DNA of 64,000 bases from Sabellastarte sp. h YS-2021 (Eukaryota; Annelida; Polychaeta; Sabellida; Sabellidae): contig OZ024934.1 of assembly GCA_964017235.1 (NCBI GenBank), positions 76,722,706-76,786,705 on the forward strand, in the 5' to 3' direction. The notes under the pieces are model-generated. The model saw only the letters and a program-made list of their open reading frames with translations, ran no database searches and was not told where the DNA came from. The position numbers were made by a program, and so were the translations under genes. Positions within the stretch are counted from its first letter, which is position 1; each line of letters opens with the position of its first letter. Shown here piece after piece: positions 1 to 10,032 of the stretch.

Positions 1-435
1 CAGATCTTAGGAGCATCAAAGGCAAAACTATGGCCAAAATGTTTGGCTGACTTAAAGACTGATGAATGAAAAGGAGGAACTGTAAGGTATTGACGATCTG
101 GGTGACTATGCCTAGTACTATAGGGACAACTACTAAAAGACAAGAACGGTTCGAAGTAAGAAGGAGAACCACTATGCAAAAATTTATACACAGGTGTTGC
201 GGTTTTGAAAATACAACGATACTTAACAGGCAACCAGTGGAGTTTCTGTAGAATGGGTGTAACATGAGCATACTTTCTATGATTTGTAACAATACGAGCA
301 AGGGTGTTCTGAATACTTTGCAATTTGTGCTGATTGAAACCGGACAAACCTCTGAACAGAGAGCTACAATAGTCCAGACGACTACTAACCAAGGCATTTG
401 CAGCAAGGACTGCCACTTCAGAAGTGAGATACCAT
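1..435 (-). mobile_element. CR1/L2-type LINE, reverse-transcriptase C-terminal fragment
   Basis: The - strand reads open, without a stop, from about 435 to the window edge. It shows the usual C-terminal landmarks of CR1/L2-group reverse transcriptases in order: an SSRLDYCSSLF segment (about 385-350), a LQSIQNTLARIVTN segment, KLHWLPVKYR (about 250-220), a Y-K-F-L-H-S-G-S-P-S-Y-F segment, and VPPFHSS...SFAFDAPKIW at the edge. The piece lacks the start of the element and continues beyond position 1. It lies upstream of the TNF-like exons in opposite orientation, probably inside that gene's intron. A second copy of the same family is at 44500-44952 and shares the region around FHSSVFKS. The family call rests on motifs recalled from CR1/L2 elements; the exact clade is uncertain. 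Confidence 0.75.
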
Positions 436-869
436 AGTCACCATAGTCACCTCTCCTTGGTGGGTGTTTACTGAGTAATGACCTCTGCCCAGATTAGGAC
501 TCTCCCTTGTAGGACTTAATTTCATTAGAGGATTCACATCAATTTTGCACAATATAAATACTTCTACTCTATTCTATTCTTATTTACAACTTGCGTGTGA
601 GTAAATGCAACTTGTAATCAATAAAACTAAAAGTATTAAATAAAATAAGCAAAATTAGGCATTTGTGGTCAAGGTGTGCCAAGTTATGGCAGAGAACTGT
701 AAACCTACACAAGCAAATGCAGTAACCCATATAAATAAGAAGAAAAAATATTGATAAATATATCCACAAGGTTTGCCCAATAAACCTTACCAAGTTGGTA
801 TCAACACAATCAGTTAATTTTTAATGCTTTTAATTAATTATACTTAATTCATGTTCTTATGTTCCACAG
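436..869 (+). other. Probable intron upstream of the TNF-like exon
   Basis: AT-rich non-coding sequence ending in the acceptor TTCTTATGTTCCACAG (AG at 868-869). A short direct repeat of the form GTCACCATA lies near 437-450. I see no exon here. The preceding exons of the gene must lie left of the window. Confidence 0.5.
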
Positions 870-985
870 GAGATTTTATCAGTCATTGGAGAGCATCAGA
901 AGATTACGATGATCAAACCTTTGCAGAATACTCAGGACAAAATGTCAATATCTATGAGAGGGGTGTCTACCTCATATATTCACAA
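870..985 (+). CDS. TNF-superfamily ligand, internal exon (first half of TNF domain)
   Basis: The exon has an AG acceptor at 868-869 and a GTAAGTAT donor at 986. It enters at codon position 2 (phase 1) and leaves at a codon boundary (phase 0). Its translation contains DFISHWRASEDYDDQ and ends RGVYLIYSQ. The pattern G-x-Y-x-I-Y-S-Q is the core strand signature of TNF-homology domains (ectodysplasin has an equivalent FIYSQ), and the tryptophan about 27 residues earlier is also expected. Such ligands are type II membrane proteins whose extracellular C-terminal domain trimerises and binds TNF receptors. The domain continues in the exon at 5076-5336, with which the phase matches. The membrane anchor is not in the window. 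The family is clear from both exons together; the subfamily is inferred. Confidence 0.82.
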
Positions 986-2835
986 GTAAGTATACATATG
1001 CCTGATTATATGAATGTAATGAATAATTTGTATTGTGTTTAACCTCTGTCAATTGACAGACTCTAAGGTACTACAGGCATGTCCAGAAGGCAAAAACAGA
1101 TGTCTGAAAGCAGGGTTTGATCCAGTGACACCAAACAATTAGACTGAAATACCCCGGTGAGCATTTCATATGGTTATAAATGTTTATAGACATACACATT
1201 GAAAGGTTGATATTAGGTTTAAAAAGGAAAACGACGTAAACGTTTAGATTTAAAATGTTTATAAACATTTATTTTGTAAATGTATATCAATGTTAGTATT
1301 TGCAATGTATATAAACGTTGATGAATTAAAAAAAATTCAATGTTTATTAATGTTTCTTTATACACATATTATCAATGCAGCATAAGTTTTAAAATGTTTA
1401 TTAATGTTTTCTTAAAGTACCCAATACTTAAACTTGAGTAAGTATATTAAATAGTACATACTTATAAACATCTTATTCTGACAGATTAACATTTGGTTGA
1501 AGAGTGAAAACAAGATCAACAGATAGAATTAAGATGTTTATCAATGTTTTTAAACCTTAAGATTGGATTATCAATGCTAAACTTATAAATGTTAAAAAAA
1601 CCAACGATTTTCATTTATAAAGTACAAATAACATCATAAAGAAGGGCTCTCAAAGCATGAGAATATCATTTTTAAAGTCTAAACTTGAGAGATAGTGGCT
1701 TAAAAATTGAGCGCTCATTCAATTCCTATTATTGGGTGTTATATGTTGAATAATTATTTTATAAGTTCCTTAAAATCCCCTATTATTGCTCACCACCATC
1801 TTGATGACACCTAAACATTTATAAATGTTTATAAACATAAAATAAATGTGAACTTAAATGAATATTGGGAATTTTTCTAATGTTCCTAAACATCATTTTG
1901 ATGTATGCAAGAAGCTACTAATGGTAATACTTCAACCATTAAAATGTGGGATAAGTTTAAGTTTACATTAAAATCAATATTTATCAAATTTCATGGCTAA
2001 TAACTTAAATCAATGATAATGTAAATAAACATTTCAATGTTGATGTACATACATATTCGTATATTTATTTTGAAGGTTTCAAATTAACCACTCTGGTTAG
2101 AAAACCTAATGATTTTGGTCTTATGTTTTACATTTAATAGGAGTGTATCTTAAAATATGTAAATCAGCACATCAACACCAGACATTTTTATTGACATTTG
2201 TTAATATATGACAAGGTTCATCATTAAGTAAATGTACATCAACATTAATAAATGTATTTAAACAGTCATATATATTAATAAATGCATTTAAACAGCCAAA
2301 TGTTGCTTTACATTTCAATTTTATATTTTCTTTAAGGCAATTAATGGCAGTATCTGAAAAATTAATTCTATTTAAACAAACAGTTTGACAGTATTAATCA
2401 CAAAGAGAAAGTAGTGGGCTCAACCTTCAAATCATAAATTCATGAAAAGTTATTTAAAAACTTGTAAGTTAATCATTTTCTAAGTCAACAATTCATATCT
2501 TTATAAATGTTTATGAGCATACCTATTCAAAGGTTGATATTTGGTTTAAAAATGAAAACAGGCATAAACATTTAGATTCAATACATTTATCAACATTTCT
2601 TTCACAAACATATATCAATATTTATAAATGTTACTGGTTAAAATACAATGTTTATTGAGGTTTATAATATAAACCTTTTTGTATGTTGATAAATTCAAAT
2701 TTGTATGAATGTACCCATGCAGTTAAAATTTTACACATTTTGAATAATATAGTTGTGCATCTTGAATTGTCACAATCAATCACATCTTTTAAATTCCTAG
2801 CTGTATACTTGTTGTGAAAACAATTGTGATCATAA

Positions 2836-3070
2836 GGTTGATTAATGCTTGTTGCTGTAAATCTACATCATTTTATGTACATGCACATTTAAATTGCTCA
2901 ATGAATGTTTAGTATTGCTTGCATAATTTTATATGATTTTGACAGTCCATAAGACATTACAATCTTTTTCTTTCAATTAAGTAAAACAAGAAACAGAAGT
3001 GCAATTACATGGCAGTATCTATGGGCCAATATTAAAGGAATGTCTCTATTCTTTTAAGCTCAGAGATGCT
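2836..3070 (+). repeat. Duplicated intronic block, copy 1
   Basis: Begins GGTTGATTAATG and ends AAGCTCAGAGATGCT. It matches 3239-3476 along its whole length with scattered substitutions and small indels, including TGCTGTAAATC, CAATTAAGTAAA and CAGTATCTATGGGC. The offset between copies is about 403 bp. Confidence 0.85.
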
Positions 3071-3238
3071 TGCAGGCAAATTAATTAATACACTGTTATT
3101 GTTATTGTACTTTATTTGTTTCTTCCATGGTTTTAAGGGTCTTGTTTAAAGAGTAGTATGTTTTCTGATGCATATTATAATTGGGTGTAATGAAAGAACA
3201 TGTGCAGTGGCGCTTTAAAAGAAATAATTATCTGTATA

Positions 3239-3476
3239 GGTTGATTAATGTTTGTTGCTGTAAATCAATGTCATTTTACATACATGTACATTTAAATAGC
3301 TCAATGAATGTTCATTATTATTTGCATAATCTTACATTATATAATTGTAACCATCCGTAAGACAGATTTCTTCTTCCAATTAAGTAAAGCAAGAAAAACA
3401 AAAGCAATTACATGACAGTATCTATGGGCTAATAATATTAAAGATAGGTGTTTATTCTTTTAAGCTCAGAGATGCT
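3239..3476 (+). repeat. Duplicated intronic block, copy 2
   Basis: Second copy of the 2836-3070 block in the same orientation. The two are separated by about 170 bp of unrelated sequence, so this is a near-tandem segmental duplication and not an array. Confidence 0.85.
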
Positions 3477-4021
3477 GAGATGTTTAATATAACTATTTCT
3501 GAATTATAATGTTTTTTAATAAATCTGTATATTTTCACTAATTTTTTAGCTAAACTATGTGTAAAGAAGATATATATTTTAAATATGAAATCAATGTTGT
3601 TGTTTTTCTTATCACAGGATTTCAAAAACATTTCTTTATGTTTTTAAACATTTGATAATAGTTCAGTAAACGTTTTTAAACATTGATAGAGGAAAGGTAA
3701 ACATTTACAGATCCTTCAACCTTTCAGAGTTTGCCCAAATTCAGCCAGTTTGATCATTTTACAGCTGTAAAATGTTGATATTTCATCGATAAATGTTGTC
3801 AATGTTTATAAACGTTTATAAACATATGCAATGCTCACTGGCACAGTGTATCCTTTGCTAAAAGGTAAGTTTACTTCTGGAGGATTATAGTGAGGCTTCT
3901 GAAAAGATGTCACTGGATAAGTCCTACTACAAAGATTGAGAATAGGAGCAATGATTCTTGGATTTATGGATTGATGGAGTACCATGCGGAACCTCCAAAA
4001 ACCCATGTGATTGCATCACAG

Positions 4022-4140
4022 TTGTATTGCAAAATTTGTATTACACAATAATTTATAAGCCAAAATATTCATATCTCTCATATGGCGGTATTTGGTATGG
4101 TACCATGGATTTAAACCATAACTACAATTTGGAAGGAAAG
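4022..4140 (+). CDS. Possible additional or alternative exon of the TNF-like gene
   Basis: An open stretch runs up to a consensus donor (GGAAAG|GTAAGT at 4141). A plausible acceptor ends GATTGCATCACAG at 4021. With that acceptor the exon is 119 nt, phase 1 in and phase 0 out, the same phases as the 116-nt exon at 870-985 and compatible with the terminal exon at 5076. The coded peptide includes YKPKYSYLSYGGIWYGTMDL. It lacks the G-x-Y-x-I-Y-S-Q strand, so a spliced form using it instead would not have a normal TNF fold. An 81-nt phase-0 version starting at 4060 would be a symmetrical cassette. It may equally be chance; no homology is recognised. Confidence 0.3.
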
Positions 4141-4699
4141 GTAAGTTGCATGTTAAAGTAGGTCAGCTGAATGATTTAGAGGCTTTAATCCCTTGAGTTA
4201 TATTAGTTTGTGGATGATATATACACCTATCAAAATTACAAGAAACAAGATGGAATCAATCTATCTACTTTATCAGTGGTAATGTATAAATATGCCAGAT
4301 TTATTAAGTATATTAAGTGTGTTATATTATTTATCAAGTAAATTAAGCAAAATTACCAATAATGCCAAAAAGTTTTTTTGGTCTACATGCACAAGCTGCA
4401 AAGCCATCAGAGACATTAGTAGTCTACATTTATTTATTCATTAAAGTCTAGTAACTAAAAAATAACAAATTCCCAGTAGATATATCCCATAAGTAGTAAC
4501 GTAACCCATTGCTGCTTAACTGCAGTCATGAAACTGGTACTCATCATGCTATGCAACAACTTTGCAAGGTTCCATGACAAAAAAAAAACAAAAAACAAAA
4601 AGGGATCTCCAGAAGTAGCCTCACCAGAGCTTAACAACCTGAATAATTTCTGGCCAAAGAGCTATCAGGAATTTTGTTGTATGTCATTGTATTGTGTAT

Positions 4700-5020
4700 T
4701 TATTGTGTAATTATACTCAGCGCAATATCTCCATATACTACAGGACTCAAAGCGCTATTTAACCCATCTGACTGTACAAGTACAGCCCCAACTCACAAGT
4801 AACTGACATTCCCCTAACTGGAAGATAGAGGCTCAAAGATGACCGTTTATCAATGTCCTTGAGGTTCTTTAGCCTGCCACTGGGGATAGGACCCAATGAC
4901 AGAGGACCGCCATTTTAAGTGGTCATCTGAGCCACTACGTATCTGCCTGTACCTGGGTTTGAACCCACGTTCTCTGAGTTCCTAGACAAGTGTGTTACCC
5001 GCTAGGCCACAGTAGCAGAT
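4700..5020 (-). mobile_element. SINE family B, full-length-like copy
   Basis: On the - strand it starts with a tRNA-like head (box A-like GGCCTAGCGGGTAAC, box B-like GTGGGTTCAAACCC). The body contains GACCACTTAAAATGGCGG, CATTGGGTCCTATCCCC and AGCGCTTTGAGTCC, and it ends TGGAGATATTGCGC. It matches the copies at 36653-36955, 37543-37850, 48436-48760 and 50394-50712. Confidence 0.85.
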
Positions 5021-5075
5021 AGTCATCCTGACTATTACCATGGTCTTTAATCCATCTTTCTTTTTATTTTCATAG

Positions 5076-5336
5076 ATCACCTTTGAGGACAGTTATGGTC
5101 GATGGTCTTACAGCATCAACATTAACAACCAGGCTTTCATCAAATGCCTGAGCACTGAATGGGGTATTGAGAAAGATCCGGATGGTGTACCAGTCACTAC
5201 ATATGGACAGTGTCATACCGCAGCTGTAACCCAACTCAAAAATGGGGATACTGTCCATATCAAGAGTATGTACAGGACAGACAACATCCATACAGATATG
5301 GATCTTACATTCTGGGGATTTGTCAAGCTCTCCTGA
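5076..5336 (+). CDS. TNF-superfamily ligand, terminal coding exon
   Basis: The exon starts after the acceptor CATAG (5074-5075), reads 86 codons and ends in TGA at 5334-5336. Joined in phase 0 to the exon ending YSQ at 985, it completes a TNF domain: ITFEDSYGRWSYSI, then NQAFIKC, a loop, GQCHTAAVTQLKNGDTVHIK and TFWGFVKLS at the C-terminus. The two cysteines (IKC and GQC) sit where ectodysplasin has its disulfide pair (LQC and NTC). The hydrophobic/acidic L-x-x-G-D-x-[VI] strand and the final [FW]-[FW]-G-x-[VI]-[KR]-L strand are family hallmarks. This pattern favours an EDA/Eiger-like ligand over lymphotoxin types, but subfamily assignment needs an alignment. The protein ends directly after the last strand, as usual for TNF ligands. 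Confidence 0.88.
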   Translation: MTFEDSYGRWSYSININNQAFIKCLSTEWGIEKDPDGVPVTTYGQCHTAAVTQLKNGDTVHIKSMYRTDNIHTDMDLTFWGFVKLS

Positions 5337-7099
5337 AAATGCTGCAAATATGTGATAGCAGTATACTTTGGTCAGATACTCTCTATAATTAAATGAAATG
5401 AGAAAATTCCAGAAGTTGCTTACTACAAATTGCAAAATATCCTGGTATTGGTTTCTTTTAGGCTTTACTTTATGCACATTAACCACATCATGTTAGCAAC
5501 TCTAGTGGATGTTTGCCTGCAGTTGTTCTAAAAAACCTTTGAGCCATCAGATTATGGTAGATTGTACATGTATTGTGAACATTTTGTCTATGTCAAAATA
5601 TACCAATGTGCAAAATCTTTAAATTTCTTCAAGACATTTTTTGTTAATTGTCTCAACACATATGATATTTACTCACTATGCTGTGTTTCTCAAACTGATG
5701 GACTCTCATGCATAATATCATAAGAAAGCATCTTCTAAATTATTATTTTTAAATTTGTCAAGTATTTGAGGAAAAATCATTTGTTTAACACTGGTATTAT
5801 TCCATTATGGGTTGGGCAACATTGATTCAGTGGTAGTCTTGGAAAGTGAATGGATCTTCCTAGTCAATCAATGGGTGTTGTCAGAATACACTACAGAGTG
5901 CAAGTGAAAATGGCGAGAACTTTTTTTTATTTCCGGCACAGTTTTGAAAAGTTTTGACCATGAAAAGTATGTCACATCAAATTGGTTTTTCTTTTTTGTG
6001 TGATTTGCTAAATGGATATAAATTTGTTAAGTATGAGAATATATAGGGTATGAGACAATATAGGGTAATTATAAGGAACATAGGTAATTTTATTTATCCG
6101 AGTTTATTATCCACCATGTACCATGTGTCACCAAAACACCAGAATATACTGACTGGGTAATTGTGTTCATGCACCCCTCATCGATTTTATGTAAACAAGC
6201 ACCACATTTTTTATGAATATTTATAAAGATTATCTAGCCTGTAAGTATTTTATATGTGTCTTTGGAAACATATTTTACCAAGCTTCTGCTCCTTCATTTT
6301 GCATTAAAATCAATAGAGGAATGGTAAATATGTCTAAAGTTAAAATTGAAGTTTTATACTCACTGCAGCCAATAACTGTTGATACATTTCACGGTGCAAT
6401 GAATGTACATTTTGCAAAAAGGTAATTGTGGGCCTATTTTACCTGTCATTCAGACTGGTGGATAATAAGTGTAAAAATAACCCTTGTGATGTATATTTTT
6501 ACAATTGTATCACTATAGACTCAAATTATTTAGTTTTTACGACGAATTTTGCTTCTAGCTGACATAACTCTAATAGTAATGAGCAAATCTTTTCACTGGG
6601 GCAGGGTCTGGACAAAGGAAGAAAATAAAGTAATTATGGAAAGGTCTGGATCATATTCTAGATACAAATTAAATCCTATATTTTTAAAACACCCACTGCC
6701 AGAGATCTGCGCTCTATGAGCACTTTTTTCACCTTTTTTAAAAATCTATTGTGGCTATAAAATATATGTCACTAGGATACTTTTCACACTAAATGTAAAC
6801 AAGATAGAAACTAATATTTATGTTAACATGTGCAATAGTACTCAGCTTATCCAGGTGCTTATATAATGATCTGAGCCAGTATTTACAAAGATTCTTAAAG
6901 CTTAAACTCATGTTAAAAGTCGCTCATAAACTCATTTTATAAGTTTATGCCTAAACTCAATTTTTTATGTTACAGAAAATTGTTTAAATCAGAATAGTCT
7001 TAAAAGTTAATCATAAGCCCATTGTCTCAGTTTATACTTAAACCTCAAAGGGAAAAGTTGGTTGCCTCCCTTTGTTCTGGTGCTCCATGTGTGTTTATT
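5337..7099 (+). other. 3' UTR/intergenic sequence after the TNF-like gene
   Basis: A weak ATTAAA poly(A) signal lies at 5388-5393; where the transcript ends cannot be decided. The remainder is AT-rich. A diverged fragment of repeat family E (CAGGGTCTGGACAAAGGAAG) is seen at about 6590-6725. No gene is recognised. Confidence 0.4.
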
Positions 7100-7565
7100 T
7101 TAACTCCTCCATACTACAGGCAGTATAACCCACGGTTATAGGCGTTTAAAAAAACGTAACTTTCCTTCAATTACCGTATGATGTCCATATGGCCTACTGT
7201 CCCTTTCATTGAGTGTTTTATGGAAGTTTAAAATTTTTCACTGTGACTTGCCCAAGATAAATTTTTCATACGGTAACTTAAGGCATTGTCAACGGTTCAT
7301 GTAAGATTGTGACTGGCTCTTGTTTCGGTTGCAGGTGTTTATCCGATGGTTATATAAGGTGCGTGGACCAAACTGGAGGTTGTCTCTCGGTGATAGACAT
7401 TTGTACCACTCTCATGCTAAGGTTATTGACGTTTACACACCATGTCCCATCAGTGGTCATGTGCTTCATACCTTACAGATACTCAAAATCTCGGGAGATA
7501 CGAGGTGTCCTGGGAAGCAGTTCTGCCCCTTGAGTGAAACGTCTAACAATACGTAATACCGCCTT
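7100..7565. mobile_element. Fold-back element family D, copy 1
   Basis: The left end has CATACTACAGGCAGTATAACCC and the right end near 7553 has GTAATACCGCC, the inverted form of the family-D terminus. The interior shares TATGGAAGTTTAAAATTTTTCAC and the GGTGATAGACATTTGTA segment with copies at 34530-34998, 39298-39745 and 50930-51690. No coding capacity is visible, so it is a non-autonomous element of unknown superfamily. Confidence 0.6.
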
Positions 7566-7848
7566 TGGCGTAAATAAGACATTACAAACAATGGTTCATA
7601 AAACAGACGAATTTACAACTGGAAAGTACAGAAAAAAAGAACAGACTGTGCTTTCCAGAAACACTTAAGCATAAGCATAAACTCAGAGGCTCATATGAGA
7701 CTACTTTGAAACTACCAATTTCAAAATGATCCCACTTGATACAAAACCGAGACTAGTATATGAGTTTTAAGTATGAGTTCAAAAATCTTTGTAAATATGG
7801 GCCATATTATTTTGTATTAGCATGTATTATACCAAGAAGAATTGGAAT

Positions 7849-8012
7849 TTTGTAATAACTACTATTGCTTGACTTGGTATTTTGGTATAACTACTATTGC
7901 TTTACTTGGAATTTTGGTATAACTACTGTTGCTTGAATTGGTATTTTGGTATAACTACTATTGCTTTACTTGGAATTTTGGTATAACTACTGTTGCTTGA
8001 ATTGGTATTTTG
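7849..8012 (+). repeat. 32-bp minisatellite, five copies
   Basis: The phrase TATAACTACTATTGCTT and variants start at 7856, 7888, 7920, 7952 and 7984, exactly 32 bp apart. Variants alternate (TTTACTTGGA versus TTGAATTGGT), so the larger repeating unit is effectively 64 bp. Confidence 0.95.
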
Positions 8013-8054
8013 ACACCAATTTGTTACCCTTGTCCCTAACCCCTATTAAGTGTA

Positions 8055-8345
8055 TTATAATCGTGTCTGTTTGTTTGTCTGTTTGTGTTGACATGCATAA
8101 CTTACAAAAATAGAGTATATAAATTTATACATATAGCATTTATAGTATTGAGGTAATATTGTCACACAAGCTGGGATCCACTCGTGGTTTGGTCCTCCCG
8201 AAAAATGAACTGGATCCGCATTTAGACTCATTATTTTTTTGTAAGGATTGTTCACAAATAGCTGGTTCTGATCTACGGGCCAGGGTTTTTGCTCCCTCGA
8301 CAGTGCTTGATTGGTCTTGTTATGTCCTTGTTAACATGTATTTCT
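8055..8345 (+). repeat. Repeat family E, subtype 2, diverged copy
   Basis: Contains the TGTTTGTTTGTCTGTTTGTG run, a GGTTTGGTCCTCCCG segment, GAACTGGATCCGCA and a closing GGCCAGGGTTTTTGCTCCCTC. The same order of elements recurs at 13300-13740, 28290-28565 and 38485-38905. Confidence 0.45.
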
Positions 8346-9933
8346 TTTAATAAAAATATGCCTTAACACAAAGTCAAGGCACCAACAGATTTTACATAAG
8401 GAACACTGATTGTATCTCCTTTTATTGGGCTTTATGATGGGACTTTGTTATTTTTCCTTGTAACCAACATCCCAAATTAGACATGACCAATCAACACGCA
8501 GCTTACAAAGCTTTATATTTTTTGTACCAATGATTCTGGTGTGCTGGAGCTGATTACATTATTTGCATTACTTTTGTGCCAATTTACAAAGCCAAGTAGT
8601 AGTTATATTAACCATTGTAGTGCCAAAACGTATGTATAAATACTCGATGCATTTAGAATATAAGTGTTGATATATTTGTTCACTCAGGATTTATTCTTAT
8701 AGCTCCAATCACACTTTTGTCTATATTTTATGGTAGTTTTGTATAATTGCGCAGTCAAACATTTCCTTACAGTTTTGTTCATGTTATATTTCCTCTTGAT
8801 GACCATGCCGCTATGCTACCAAAATGCGACATTTGTACCTGGGTATACACTTTGAAGAATGGGTCTTCCCCGAATATCCACCCCTCTAAGCCCTCCAGTG
8901 TATATATATTTTATCACATCTCACGAATGTTTTAATTGAAAAAAGGAGTTGTCCAGGGTGCAATGTGTTTTCCAAGTTGTGATGAATTGTACCAAAGGCA
9001 TCTTGCCCAAATGCGAATCCACCGAATATGTAATACCAGAATACAGAGCTCCAGCATGAAGAGGGGTGAACTATGTGTCACCCTTCATTCCTCCTTGTAC
9101 TGCCAGACGTCTGTCAGTATTTGGAGTTTATATTATTCTCTACTTTCCATATACAAACACATGGATGCTAAAGACTGTTCAGACTTTTCGCCTACCATAG
9201 ACATTATGAAATTCTGATACTCTTTAGAAACTATAAATTATCTGGGTATAGCATTCTGCCTCTCTTTTTGTGCTGTCTCTAACTGCCAGAAATACCGCCT
9301 GTAGTGTGACTGGAACCTTAGCTGGACTATGGCTGGACACCCATATCAGAGACGTTACTCACTATGTTCAGTTTTCCAGCTGTTCCGCTGTTATGGCAAA
9401 TTGTTGAGGACAGTGCAACACAGTCAGACATGTGTAAATTGACCTTGATTTGATCTGACCTTGCACTATGGCATCTCCCCTCTCACCGTCTTTATTTGAC
9501 CTATAATGTTATTTATACCTGAAATGCTTAAAGTCAATCAATCAATCAATCAATAATCTGTAGCTTCAGCCTGGTCTATTGTTACTCAAGAGCTGAGCAT
9601 TCTTGTAGACTGGGTTTGATCACAGTGTGACCTTTCTGTGAACTTAGAACTTTGACTTTGTTTAACAGGTATGGTCTACGAAATCGGAGACTTTTCTCTG
9701 ATTTAGCAACTGCAAGACTTAGAAGACTTTAAACTCAGGATACTGCTTATGGCTAATGCTGTCTAAAAGGGCCGGAGACCTGACAAACCGAAGGGGTTAT
9801 ATAACCAAAAAAAGATTTATAAATGTTACTCTTCATAGGTCTCTATACTGTGTTTTGTGCAAGTTCAGCTTTTGGCCAAGTTAGTGAAAGGAGTACTGGG
9901 CTTATCACCTTATGAAATAATAAAATATCGGTC
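8346..9933. other. No gene seen; fragment of repeat D and a microsatellite
   Basis: AT-rich. Contains a family-D terminus at about 9285-9313 (AATACCGCCTGTAGTGTGAC) and an (AATC)5 microsatellite at about 9534-9553. Short open frames here show no recognisable protein. Confidence 0.6.
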
Positions 9934-10032
9934 ATCAGTGGCCTTATTATTAGCAAGTTTGGCATCTTACCACAGGCTGTCACTTCTGTGTGGGTTCGAC
10001 TCCCACAATTTTGACTTGGTGATATGTTTATG
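9934..10032 (+). mobile_element. SINE family C, head fragment
   Basis: Contains TCAGTGGCCTTATTATTAGC, a box B-like GTGGGTTCGACTCCCAC, and TTGGCATCTTACCACAGGC. The same arrangement is seen at 48187-48320 and, inverted, at 60463-60583 and 61596-61732. Confidence 0.6.

Larger units (their letters stand above)
1160..3830. repeat. Degenerate ATGTTTATAAACATT-type motif field in intron
   Basis: Variants of AAATGTTTATAAATGTT and its complement AACATTTATAAACATTT recur dozens of times at irregular spacing, for example near 1168, 1251, 1267, 1816, 2505, 2613, 3634 and 3799. The motif is nearly self-complementary. A longer unit is repeated at about 1168-1330 and 2501-2650: both contain GGTTGATATT-GGTTTAAAAA followed by AAACATTTAGATT-type sequence. 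The field stops at about 3830. I do not recognise it as a named repeat. Confidence 0.7.
986..5075 (+). other. Intron of the TNF-like gene (4.1 kb)
   Basis: It is bounded by GTAAGTAT at 986 and by a pyrimidine-rich acceptor ending TTTTATTTTCATAG at 5075. Contents: the motif-rich AT field (about 1160-3830), a duplicated block (2836-3070 and 3239-3476), a possible alternative exon (4022-4140), and a family-B SINE (4700-5020) only about 55 bp before the acceptor. Nothing else in it looks coding. Confidence 0.75.

Noticed and set aside
5070-5486. 138-codon open frame on the - strand over the TNF exon
   Set aside because: It is the antisense shadow of a well-supported + strand exon, with no recognisable domain of its own.
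7849-8012. CRISPR-like regular repeat array
   Set aside because: Units are directly adjacent with no unique spacers, in eukaryotic DNA; a minisatellite.
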